This document shows positions 8,665 to 19,831 of a stretch of 64,000 bases of DNA, one piece after another. Every line of letters starts with the position of its first letter. Positions within the stretch are counted from its first letter, which is position 1. Under the pieces are notes generated by a model. The model was not told where the DNA came from and did not search any database. It was given only the letters and a program-made list of their open reading frames with translations. This stretch comes from Dacryopinax spathularia. Taxonomy: Eukaryota > Basidiomycota > Dacrymycetes > Dacrymycetales > Dacrymycetaceae. Where the stretch lies: positions 1 through 64,000 of the forward strand of contig JBBPFI010000009.1 in the NCBI GenBank assembly GCA_037974965.1, given 5' to 3'. A program made the position numbers and the translations under genes.

Positions 8665-10472
8665 CTAGAAATTTATTGGCTTGTCATATGAGGCGAGAGC
8701 GGCCTCCTTGAAGGCTTCGCTGAGCGTAGGCTATGAGAGCGAGTTAGTGGATAATCAACGGACGTAAGGAGCGCGACATACATGGGCATGGCAGGTCCGC
8801 GCAATATCCTCCGCACTTGCGCTGTACTCGATAGCAAGGGTAGCGCTCGCAATCATCTCACCAGCATTGGGACCTGGTGAAGGGGGGTGAGACGACGAGA
8901 GATGAGCGGAGGAAGAGGGACTGACCGATGATGTGCACGCCGAGCACGCGATCTGTCTCCTTCTCAACAATGAACTTCACGAAACCCTCCGTATCCAGGT
9001 TCGTCTTGGCGCGGGAGTTCGCCGCGAAGGGATACTTGCCGATCTTGTATTCCACGCCGGCCTTCTTCAGCTCCTGCTCGTTCTTGCCGACCCATGCAAC
9101 CTCCGGGTGCGTATAGATGACCGAGGGAATAGCTTGGTAGTTGACATGTCCATATCCGTTCTTGATGTACTCCACAGCTGCGATGCCCTCCTCTTCAGCC
9201 TTGTGCGCAAGCATAGGGCCGAAGGTGACGTCGCCGATGCACTTTACACCCTGAACAGAGGTGTTGAACTGGTCATCGATCACGATCCGTCCCTTATTGT
9301 CCACCTCGACGCCGATCTTCTCGAGGTTGAGCCCCTTCGTGTATGGGCGTCGGCCGATAGCGACAAGGAGGACGTCCGCCTCGAGCGTCTCCTCCTTGCC
9401 GCCCTTGGCAGCCTCGACCTTGACGTTGACCTTGCCGTCGGACTTCTCTGCAGAAATAACCTTCGTGCTGAGCTTGAACTTGATGCCCTGCTTCTGGAGT
9501 ATGCGGAGGAACGATTTCCTACACAGATATGATCAGTAGTCCGGCAGGCAGGGTTCATCCCACTCACGCAGTCTCCTCATCCATACCAGCACCAATGGAT
9601 GGCATAAACTCGACAACGGTAACTTCTGCTCCCAACCTAGCCCAGACACTGCCCAGCTCGAGCCCGATCACGCCGCCGCCGATGACAATCATCTTCTCCG
9701 GCACCTTTTCCAGCTCCAAAGCGCCGGTGGAACTGACGATCTGCTTCTCGTCGATTTCAATACCAGGGAACGGCGTGACCTCAGAACCGGTGGCGATAAT
9801 GACGTTCTTAGCTTCAATCTCCGTTTCGCCGCCGTCGGCTAACTGAACGGCGATGCGGTTTGGACTGATGAAAGACCCGGTGCCGCGAATCCAATCGACT
9901 TTGTTCTTCTTGAACAGGCCCTCAACACCTTTCGTAAGGGAGCCGACGGCCTGCTGCTTAGCCTTGAGCATTTGAGGCAGGTTCAGAGAGACCTCGCCGA
10001 CTGGAGAGCGGAAGAACATTAGTCCTACTTCCAGCGCAACGAAGAGGCCGAACGCACTTTCTACACCACGGTTCTTCATATCATGCTGAGCTGCGGCGTA
10101 CGCTTGCGAGTTGTTCAACATAGCCTTGGAGGGAATGCAGCCGACGTTCAAGCAAGTACCCCCTAAGGTCTTGTCCTTCTCGATGCAAGCGGTCTGCGAG
10201 TGCTGTAAGAATCCACAGGTTACTAGCGTAAGAGGATGGTACGTACCCGAAGACCAAGTTGGGCGGCCTTGATGGCTGCGACATACCCACCAGGGCCTGT
10301 GTACAGAAATGAGCGGTCGAGTAGCGATAACTTGAATATGACCAAGCTTACCACTACCGATGACTACGGTGTCGTAAGGTCCCTGAGCTGTGGCGAGTCC
10401 ACGTACGCACTGTAGCCGTGCATAACGAGCGAGTAGACGAGATGAAGATGGTCTGAGTGCTACCCTCAACAT
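8665..10472 (-). CDS. LPD1: Dihydrolipoamide dehydrogenase, mitochondrial (E3 subunit)
   Basis: Flavoenzyme that reoxidises dihydrolipoamide with NAD+ in the pyruvate and 2-oxoglutarate dehydrogenase complexes and the glycine cleavage system in the mitochondrial matrix. Seven exons close in frame: 10352-10472, 10247-10296, 10058-10193, 9568-10000, 8926-9518, 8782-8873 and 8665-8730, giving about 496 residues, normal for the family. An Arg-rich presequence ([20 protein letters not shown]) is followed by the FAD-binding [20 protein letters not shown], the redox-active disulfide [13 protein letters not shown], the NAD-binding [15 protein letters not shown], the second FAD motif [19 protein letters not shown], and the C-terminal HAHPTLSEAF with the catalytic His-Glu. 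Introns are 49-57 nt; the 57-nt one (10001-10057) has no in-frame stop and would escape ORF-based prediction. It lies head-to-head with a repeated-family gene, 323 bp apart. Confidence 0.97.
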
Positions 10473-10795
10473 TGTTGTTGTCGAGAGGGAGGTGTCGAGG
10501 GCGAAGGAAGAGATGGTGAGGAGAGTGAGTAAGTCGATGAGCTGCCGCTGTTTCGGTTGATGAGCCCTTTCGTCGGATCTCTGTCGGACGCATTTTCGCT
10601 GACGTCAATCGCTGACTAAGCCGCTAAGCCGCTTCACGAGTATCTCCCGGCTGCGGGACGCGCCCTTCCGGTTTCTTCCCAGTCACCAACTCCATCCCCG
10701 CGCGGTCCTTTGTAAGTAACAGGACTGTTCAACTTTAAAATAGATGCACATGATTACTAACTCGGATTTTCGTGACTGACCAGGGAGCCGCTTAC
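10473..10795. promoter_or_regulatory. Shared divergent promoter region, LPD1 and repeated-family copy 1
   Basis: The 323 bp between the two start codons must hold both promoters and 5' UTRs. No specific factor site is identified with confidence. A pyrimidine-rich stretch (10651-10690) precedes the family gene. Confidence 0.5.
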
Positions 10796-12446
10796 ATGGG
10801 CAAGAGGAAAGCGTCCGGCCCTGTTTATCCGCCTTCGGATGCGCCTGCCGCCCTGTCCTCAGATGAGGTTATCCGACTGTCACCCTCCCAATTCGCGCTG
10901 CGCACATCCGACTTCGCCCTGTACTGCGAGTGCATTCAAGTGATAAAGGACTATGAAAACGACACAACTCTCTCTTACTTGAGTCAGCGACCCAGTTATG
11001 TACTCGAAGAAGTGCACAACTTGCTACCCCAAGGAAGGCCTTACCTGCCGAAAGCTCTCCGCGAAGTGCGTCTTTCTCTTGATCTTGGAGCAGGCATGGG
11101 CTCACCTCAAGGCAGTGGGCGCATGGCGCAGCTTTCCGTGGTCAGCGAGAGGCAGAATTCGCCGCCGACCTCTGCGCTATTCCAGACGAACTCTTCAAGG
11201 ACGAGGTGGATCATGCGGAAGACATTCCTGTCAGCGAGTACCTGCAATTTCTGATTCCCGCGTACGGTCACATTCAGAGCTTCGCACGATTCGACAAGCG
11301 CGAGACGGGAGAGGCCGACACCAGGGCACCCATAGACAGCCTGATCGAGAGTTTTGGTGCAGACCAGTTTTCTCAGTCTCTCGATGTCGAGGCAGAACCT
11401 CGAGTGATCTTTCGGTGAGCATGGTGACCGTATTGCAATGCGCTCCTCATTTTCGAAACAGACGAGAGAGGTCGCTGCATTTGTGCAAGCTATTTGACAT
11501 CAGTCACGGGGTGCCGAACGCACTGCCAACGGCAAGGACAAACGTGGATTCTATGCTTCTTCTCCTACCAAGCAGGGAGCAATGGTTTCGCATCAGCCGG
11601 GCTACCGCGGATCTGCCCTTTGCTGCGAAAAGGGAACTACGTTGGCAGGAGGACCCGGTAGCGCACTTTTCGACCATATTGCTCTCGGTTGAGCACACGG
11701 GGAACCCTCCCATTACCGACCAGATTGTGTACAGTCTTGCTACGAATCAACGACATCGTCAGGCCATCGGGCTTCCTTCCAACGTTCAGTACGGGTTGGC
11801 TTGCGACGAGGGACATACGCATGTGATTGCCTCGTTCCTGGACGCTGCCGGGGACGTATGTCCTCCCTGCCAATGTATGAGATTCTCCGGCTGACTTGCT
11901 TTCTAGAAAATAACGTTGGTGAAGGTCGCAGTCATACATCACACGCAGTTGGTGGATCTCCTAAGGTTCTGCCACTTTCTGGATGCCATCCGACGGCGTG
12001 GCCATATAGAGGCTCTCCAACTGGCAGAGCGCCTCGCGCAGCCCACCTCCGTCCCCTTGAACCGCTACTGGAGACATCGCGGACTGTCTGTACACCAGCA
12101 GGTTCATGCTGCCGAAGGAAGGAAGAAATCGCGCCACGCTTCGCAAAACAGGCCAACTGCGAGTAACGCGCGTCTGCGCCCCAATGCACGTCAGGAGGCA
12201 AACGCCGCGCTAGATCACATACATTACATGGATCCTACCCTGTTTATATTGTTGTCCCACCTCGATTCGGGTGAGCTCATCTTGAGTCGAGAGGAGGAAG
12301 AAAGCTATCAGCGTGCCTTAGCCGACCTGGACGACCCAGGACCCCCAGAGGGTACGAGCTATCGACACGCCGAAAATCCTGTTCAGGCCTGGGTAGAGAA
12401 CTTACGAACTCCTGATGTCCCGGCGAGGAGTATGGACAACCCTTGA
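10796..12446 (+). CDS. Uncharacterised repeated gene family, copy 1 (apparently intact)
   Basis: I do not recognise this family by name. Four exons close in frame: 10796-11065, 11116-11414, 11462-11855 and 11907-12446, encoding 500 residues. Introns are 47-51 nt with good GT-AG ends. Conserved blocks shared with the other copies: residues ~28-90, with SPSQFALRTSDFALYCECI and a terminal LPKALRE; residues ~91-190, with EADTRAPIDSLIE; residues ~190-321, with ELRWQED, LATNQRHRQAIGLP and THVIAS; residues ~322-380, with LLRFCHFLDAIRRRGH; then a variable basic linker and an acidic tail with YMDPTLFIL, LDSGELILS and YQRAL. No signal peptide or membrane segment is seen. The basic linker (GRKKSRH) could be a nuclear signal. 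The start begins MGKRKAS, close to MPKRRAS of copy 4. Function is unknown. Confidence 0.8.
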
Positions 12447-13203
12447 TGATCATCAACAGCGCCTCCCCCACCAAGTCACCATGTGCCACGTCCCGGGAGT
12501 GGCGTGAGGTGGATCCCTTTGGGTAGAACCAGCAAAACGCCAAACACGCCCAGCCCCGCAGGGGAGCACCTCCTCCGAATCACAATAGTGAATGATATCC
12601 TCTTGGCGAAACGGACAGCAGGGCATCTCGCGTGATTGAGATGTTTCCTGATTGGCGCGCAGCCCGGCTCTGGCAAGACGGAATGTTCTCCGTCGCGTAT
12701 CTACTTGACTACTGCTACTTGGTCCATACGCAGCTGCTTACTTTACCTGCCTTGCTGCAAGTAGTAGGGGAAGTTAATCCATGCGTTTGGACACAGCTTG
12801 GAAGGTGAAAGTATAATCGTAATTGCCCATAACTTCTGGAGCCAATCAGCACGATATCAATCATTTCGGCATCATCAAAGCTCATTTTTATTTATCGTAC
12901 AGTATTCATTTTAGGTCCGTCACAGTCACGTGGTGACGAGCACCGGAGGAATTTACTCCATGCAGTCTCCCCATCCAACCCAGCACCCATTATTGGACTA
13001 CTTGATTGTGGATGGGACAACTCAACCTTTGCCCACCAGTATTGAACCCCATTAAAGCACCACCAATAACAACCAACCGCTCGAATGCTCTCATGCACCC
13101 CATCGCTGCCTCGACCTCCTCGACTCCTCCCAACTTCCTCGAAGGCTTTGTTTAGGGTCACGCCACCCAATTCTAACCGGCTCCTGGCTCAATAATAACG
13201 GCA
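12447..13203. other. Intergenic, nothing recognised
   Basis: About 757 bases between the first two repeated-family copies. Short overlapping open frames only. It holds the 3' flank of copy 1 and the promoter of copy 2. Confidence 0.5.
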
Positions 13204-14877
13204 ATGGCACAGTCCGCATTGAGTTCTGGATTCCCGCCCTCTGCTGTGCTTCCCACAGGCTTCTCCACTGTATCAACTTCCAAATACGTGCTGCGAAAAG
13301 ACGACTTTACTCGTTACTGCAAGTGCATTGGAGTGATTCAAGACTATCAAAAGGATGACGCAATATCTCCAATGGATCACCATCCCGACCATGTACTCGC
13401 TGAAGTTAAAGCAATGCTGCCCGAAGGAAGACCTTACCTGCCAAAAGGCCTTCGCGAGGTGTGCTCCTCCTCTCTCCTTGAATTGGACATGGGGCTCATC
13501 GCAAGGCAGTGGGCGCACAGCGAGATGTTCAATAATCAGCTAGAGTCACATTTCGCCGCGGAACTCCGCGCTATACCACCCGAGCTTTTCAAGGACGAGC
13601 TAGATCATACGACAGATATTCCTGTCTGCGACTACCTACGGTACTTGCTGCCCGCATACGAGCGCATCCAGAGGATCTCCGGATTCCGGGAGTATGAGCT
13701 GTCGGAGGCGGACACGAGGGCACCCCTGGACAGCTTAATTGAGGGGTTTGGTACAGACCATGTGTCACCCACCCTCTGCCTCTGTCAAGCAAGATGCCGA
13801 AGTAATCATTCGGTGAGCAAGGCGCCGCATTTCAAGGGTCTGCTCACCTCTGCACTAGACGAGAGAGGCCGCTGCATGTATGCAAGTTATTTGACATCGG
13901 TGTCGATGCGCCGAAGGTGCTGCCGGAGCCATCAACAGACGTGGATACGTTGCTCCTTCTCCGACCAAGCAGGCTGCAATGGTCCGACGCCAAGAAATCG
14001 ACCATCGATCTGCCCTTTGATGCCGAAGCGGAACTGCGTTGGCAGGAGGACCAGACGGCCGAGATATCAACAATCTTGCTTTCGGTCGAGCACAAGGCAA
14101 AGATTGCCGTCACCGACCAGATTGTATTCAGTCTTGCCACAAATCAAAGGCATCGTCGGGCCATGGGGCTTCCCCCAAGCGTACAGTACGGCTTAGCCTC
14201 GGACAAAGGAAGGACGCATGTCATCGCTTCGTTTTGGGAGAGCGCGATGGAGGCACGTATGTATCAATTTGTGAGATATTGAAACTGACTTGCCACCTAG
14301 ATGTTAATCCTGGTGCAAGTTGCCGTTATACAGCACACCAACTTGGCGCACCTTCTCAGGTTATGCCACTTCCTGGACTCTATTCGGCGACATGGACACG
14401 CTGAGGTGATCCAACTCACGGAGCGGTTTGCACAGCCCATTTCCATCGCCCAGGACCGTTACTGGCGGTTCCGCCGTTCCCCCACATTCCCACCCTCCGG
14501 CCTCTATCGCGCTACCAGGAAAAAGGACAGGTGAGCACGAGGAAAACCCAAAACCGAGGAAGAAATCGCGGCACCTGCTGCAAGAAACGACCGCAGCTCC
14601 CACCTGGAAGGTTTCTCCAAGTGGCGCTCTCCTCACTTCCGGTCAGAAGGCTGGAGCTGCTCACGATCACGTTCAGTATATCGATCCCCAATTGTTCCTC
14701 CTTCTTCTCGAGATGGAATCGGGCGAGCTTATTCTGAGCCCAGGTGTGAAAGAGAGATATCAGCGTGCTTTGGATGAGGGGATGTACGAACTGGGACCTC
14801 AAATGGGTACGAGTTACCTAGATTCTGACAACGATCCGATCGAGAGATGGGTACAACATCTAGAGCCGACTGCGTAG
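13204..14877 (+). pseudogene. Uncharacterised repeated gene family, copy 2 (frame-disrupted)
   Basis: Same architecture as copy 1 and tandem to it, but broken in three places relative to copies 1, 3 and 4. Exon 1 (13204-13458) and the first intron (13459-13509, 51 nt) are normal. Exon 2, starting at 13510, gains one base near 13771-13780, after GFGTDHVS, so the conserved VIIR end lies in another frame. Exon 3 ends four bases longer than in the intact copies near 14253-14256, so the usual GTATGT donor no longer joins in frame to exon 4 (from about 14301). A further shift within the basic linker near 14505-14530, beside a short A-run, separates RYWRFRR from the KPRKKSRH frame. The rest is well conserved (SLATNQRHRRAMGLP; tail GTSYLDSDNDPIERW), so decay is recent or some shifts are sequencing errors. 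Confidence 0.75.
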
Positions 14878-15500
14878 TCATAGTTTCATTGTTTCAGCGC
14901 GGGCTGTTGCGTAGGAATCGATGAAAAGCAGACAATCGTCAGTTTCATCCAGCTGCTTTCGAGCTCGAGAGGCGTGGGAGAAGATGATCGTCCTCCAACA
15001 AAGCATGTTCTCCCTCGCATATCTTCGGCTCAGCACATAACTCAGATGCAAGGTAATGCGTGACCTTACATTTGTTAAGAGGTCTACCGTTTACAGTTGT
15101 CCTCCAGGGTGAAGCCGCTGGATTCCGTTTCCAAGGCCTTGGGATCAACACTCCACGACAAGCCATTGTTGTATATAGCGCGAGTTTGGGCAAGTTCGCC
15201 CACAACGTACCTGTCTACTTACTTCAGTATCGGTTGAGAGCGAACCCAGCAGGATGTAACTGTGGCATCACTGGAAAAGTGAGGAAGGCGCCTGGATCTG
15301 AGGCACGTTGCACATGTTGCCTAGCTCACAGGAGCGACTCAATACGGGAGCAGGTAACTGGTAGAGTCGGCGCCTTTTCCTGACTTTAAGCCCTGGAAAG
15401 GCCGTGCGTGATACAATTAACCATAACTCAACGTGGAATGCAGGAGGAGAATTGAAAACTAGCTGTCGTGGTACCTTCGTGAACTTGGGGCATGTGCGAA
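14878..15500. other. Intergenic, nothing recognised
   Basis: About 620 bases between convergent copy 2 and the sterol glucosyltransferase. A 107-codon open frame (15060-15383) shows no recognisable domain or splice context. Confidence 0.45.
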
Positions 15501-18500
15501 TTACTGCTTTGACGGGGGTCGCGCTGAGACGTTCTCAACTTCAGCATCCGAATCTTGAAGCTCTTCTTCAGGATTAAGGACCTTGGTATGCTTCGAGAGC
15601 TTGGTCCGATCGTGTGCGGCTCTCGGAAGATAGGTATAAAGTGCATCGATGGCTCGGTCTACGCCAGGCTCAGCACGAATCTTCTCGCCAATCTGGGCAG
15701 CCTTTTCCTTCATGACTCTGCAACCTGGTGTGAGTGTTGGTCCACGGCAAAAATGCGTAACCCACCGATCAGTAGTGGCTTTGATCAGCGCCTCGGCTAA
15801 TGTCTCACTCTTCAAACTGTTGACTCTTAGTCCGGCACCAAGTTTCTGTACTCGGCTAGCCCAGAAGAATTGATCACTGAAGGACCATTCAATTTAGATT
15901 CTGATGATCCAGCTAGCGTAACTCACCCGAACCATGGTTTGATAAGTGTTGGCACCCCGCAGCGCAAGCTCGCCCCCGTAGTTCCAGCGCCTCCGTGATG
16001 GACAGCTGCGTCTAAACGGGGAAACAGCCAGTCATGAGGGATCTTGTCGACCTTGTAGATCTCCGGTGGCAGAGGAATAGCGGACCGCGTATCATTCTTC
16101 TCATTCAATCGTGCCGCCCAGCCTTCGGACAATATGGCTCGCACATCGGCTTGGGGAGACTCAGTAGGATACTTTGTTAAAGTGTGCAGAGGAGTACCTT
16201 TCAGGACGGCTTTGACGATGGACTTGGTCATTGCAGAAGGATCGGGGACAACAATCGAGCCAAATCCTATGTAGACGAGAGGTTTCTTGTCTTTCTTGGC
16301 GTTCTCCAAAAAGATGCTCAGCTCTTCGGTCGGTTTCCAGTCTGGGTCCGCGTCATCTAGGAACCAGCTATACGGACGACATCAGCACCCTTGTGAACCC
16401 TGCCGGAAGTAGCACATACTAGCCTGTGATGATGATCGAGTCATCCCAGTCTAGAGGCTTGGGAACGACAGAGGGCGAGAAATTGTACAAGAAAGGAACC
16501 TTGGTCTGCGCTAAGGCACGGACGTCGGTGGTAGGCAAATTGAGGTGTTCCTGACGCCATCGATTGATTTGCCGCGAGGTGGCCTTCCAGAAGATGTTGT
16601 CGAAGAGGACGTACCTAGTACGCGTTATAATGGTGCAATTTAGGAAGACAACATGCTCACGTGTAGTAGTTAACCGGCCCAGATACCTCCAGTGGTGGAT
16701 TCATGAATGCGTGTGGGTATTGTTTTGTGCGCGTCCAAGGCATAGTAAAAGCTCGGAAGCTACCGAGGTCGTGTTAGAAACGGACCTCTCTTTGCTCACG
16801 GCCCAACGTACTATGGTATGTCTATACCTCTGTGAGCCGTCTGCGAGGGCAAGCAAAGACAGCAAACTCACCGAGAGCTTCGGCGATGTGTATTCCAGCC
16901 ATTGCAGAAGGGCTTTCAATGAGGACGTCGGCGTCCTTGCAACCCTCCCAAGACTGGATAAGCACTATTTGACAGTTAATGCAAGGCCGACGTCTTAGTA
17001 TTAACAGACGCGTACATTCATCCAGCCACTCGCGAAACTGCGGTGAATCAGGACATGACGCTACCAACCTCAGATGACTACGTACCTTGGTTAGAGTCTC
17101 CTTGAAGAACTGCGGGGAGAACATCTGGAATATCTGAGTACAAGAGACGGCCAGGGGGGACAAGCTCACCTTGTGTTCTACACTGAGTTTCATCAGCGCA
17201 GCGGCATCTCCGCCGGCTGTGCGATGTCGGACGCCCCACTTCTCTATCCAGTCCTTATACTCTTGGTGAGTTACAATTGTGACCGAGTGTCCTTCATTGA
17301 TTAGCCCTATAAAGGTCCATCAGCATCCCCGTACGATATTGTTGCTGGGTACCGGACCTTTCGCTAAGGCGATATAGGGCTGCACGTCTCCACGGGAACC
17401 GATACTGAGACAGACGAAATGGCGAGGTTTGATAGCATACCGAAGCGTTTGCGGCATGTTGATCGGTTTGGGCAGTCGGGCAAGCACAGAGGGCGGAAAC
17501 GCCCTCTCGTACTTCTCCGCCACTGGCTGGACTTCGGCCAAAGGCGAAGGCTCGATAACCGAGCTCTCTTCCCCCACAATCCTCTCTTCCCGTTTTCGCC
17601 TTCTCGCTCCTTCAGCTGCATCTCTCAGTCGCTGTAGGAAATCGTCCCTCCAAGCCATCTTGCGGAACTCAAAGTGGAGTTCGTCGTGTCCCGTGATAAC
17701 TACGCCCATGCCGTGCCAACCTGGTCCTTGACATTTCTCCACGTGGGCATCTTCGACATTGTGAAGGGGGAAACGCAGTTGGACGTCCTTCACGAACACC
17801 GATCGGCTCCAGAAGCACAGGAAATGACCTGTGACGACGATCAGGCCGTAGCTGGGCCACATCTTGTCGCGCCGTATGCAATGCTGATAGAAAACGTCGC
17901 CCTCGACGATACCGAAACGAGCTCTCAGAGCTTGGATAGTGTTCGGGTCGCCTGTGGGGTTATTCTTGAAGCCCTCCTGAACCTCCTCTTCATCAAAACC
18001 GGCACCCTTCAGAACGACATGTTCCGTCCCGTATTCCTCCTGACGTCGTTGTCTCCACGCGTCCTGAAGAGCATTTCCGAAGGTATCTTCATCTCCTACC
18101 AACCCAAACTGAATAACCGTCTTGGTATCGTGCGGATTCTGCTTTCGTTTCGGGGAATCACTGTGGTCTTGTACAATAGGTGGTGGTAAAGCTGCAGTGG
18201 TATCGTCTTGAACGAGATCAAGTGAGAGAATAAATGCGAGAGGTTGCCAGACGCGGCTGTCGACGTGCCGAATACGAGAGAGTGGTATGGAAAGCTTGAG
18301 GTCGGGACATTGACCGGGTTTCACTTGAATCTTCTGTCGATGACGGTATTGTAAGAGCGCACTCCTTATTTCTCGGACCCATGCTAGAGCGGCTTCTTCG
18401 GCACCGACCTCGAAATAGGCGGTAAAACGTCCGGATTGTGTTCGAAAGGTGATGGAGAATACGTTCGGCTCTCGTGCGCGAGGGGAGTTGACGTATTCTA

Positions 18501-19367
18501 TGGTCGAGACTGCGCCACAATCAGCCAGGTTGATGACACATGACGAGTTGGCTCACGTTTATAGGATCTCAGTGGACGAACCCTTCCTTCCTCGGTCGAG
18601 TTAGGATATGTTGTGAGCATATCTGGCGTCAACTCGCACCAAGCCGTCCTCGGCCGAAGCAGGTTGCGACGACGTCCTACCTTCACAGCCCCAGCATGTA
18701 GGACGCTGTCAATTGCTGATGTCGTGGTTGCAGCTGGTGGCAGGCTGGCGTGGAAAGCAACGCGGTAGGAAGTGAGTCGGAGCACGCCGAGAATTATGGC
18801 GCCTTCCGTGACGATGCCGGAGTCGATTTCGGCCTTCAGAACCTCTGACTTCTCGCCGGAACCAAGTTTGCCAAAGTCTTCTTCGATGAGCGCAATCTTC
18901 TCCTCATCCGATAGATCATAAACCGGCTCCTCCTCTTCGGAGCCCTCCGATGCGATGTCCGACGGTGGGACCTGCACATGCCGATGCAGCTCATCGGCAT
19001 CCCGTCCATCCAAACCTCCCTTTCCACCGGCAATCTGATTGGAAACGGCCTGATCCAGTTGAAGTTCTTCTTCCGTGTGTGCTTCCTTCTCTCGGCCTAT
19101 GGACGGAGGTCTTGACGAAGGAAGGTCGTCATTATCCTGTGCAGCAGCTTCGAGAAGTCGGAATAAAGGTTCAGCGCCAGCAGTCGTCAAGGCACTATCG
19201 GGTGGTTGCTCCTCGAATGAGGCCCGAGAGGGCCCTGCTGCTTCGTTCGCGAAGCCGGTTTCGATTCTTGGAGAAGCGCTTCCATTGTGATCCTTTCCTT
19301 CGGTCGTGCGTACGTCGTGGGGCATTCCCAGTGCTGCGAATTGACGACGTGTTGGTGCGGCAGCCAA
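15501..19367 (-). CDS. ATG26: UDP-glucose:sterol 3-beta-glucosyltransferase (GRAM-PH-GRAM-GT1)
   Basis: Transfers glucose from UDP-glucose to ergosterol and other sterols; in some fungi it is needed for pexophagy. The gene is split by many short introns, and coding segments alternate frames from 19367 down to the TAA at 15501-15503. The first exon (18557-19367) carries an acidic N-terminal region and a GRAM domain ([18 protein letters not shown]...[15 protein letters not shown]). A PH domain ([18 protein letters not shown]...[15 protein letters not shown]) and a second GRAM ([18 protein letters not shown]...[13 protein letters not shown]) follow. The catalytic GT-B part begins with [17 protein letters not shown] and ends with the donor-binding [19 protein letters not shown] and KPWFG. 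The domain order is diagnostic. The last coding exon ends in a short acidic tail. I estimate about 1050-1100 residues. The start could also be the downstream ATG at 19325. Confidence 0.93.
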
Positions 19368-19831
19368 GACGACTAATGCAGGAGTCGAAACCTAGGCAGG
19401 TAGACGGTTGTCGAGTCTGTTTGTGTAGTGGCAGAGAGTAGAGGGCGCGGGGTGCCTCTGCAATGGCCTCATAGCCGCGAGGATGCCTTCGTCAAAGTAC
19501 TGAGTCGGTCGACAACGTTCTCGACCCCTGAACCACCAGAAAACGCGGGTGATCCCTGAACAGATGGGGTGACGTCACAAGCCTCGATCGGCATCGCGAG
19601 AGGGCAGACCCTATGGTTACATAATTACTCCACGCGGGAAGAGCAAATCGCAGCATTAAGTATGCGGGGGATCGAGCCCATCTCTTAGTAACTTTCCCCT
19701 CGAGTCCTGTATGCAAACATCTTCTGCGGAAGGAGTCGAATATTAGGAATGATCGTAACATTATGTTACAGTTGTGATAGAATACAATCATCCTCAGTAT
19801 ACAGATGCGGATCATAGCGTTGCACAGTGTT
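19368..19831. promoter_or_regulatory. ATG26 promoter and TFC4 3' flank
   Basis: 464 bp between two genes on the same strand. A minus-strand stretch near 19650-19690 contains GGCTCGATCCCC, superficially B-box-like, but no A-box partner exists. No other site is identified. Confidence 0.4.

Noticed and set aside
10001-10057. In-frame extra peptide in LPD1
   Set aside because: The 57-nt segment has GT-AG ends and a CTAAT branch-like site, and its removal restores the family sequence, so it is an intron without a stop codon.
19640-19760. Possible minus-strand tRNA (GGCTCGATCCCC resembles a B-box)
   Set aside because: No A-box at suitable distance and no cloverleaf pairing.
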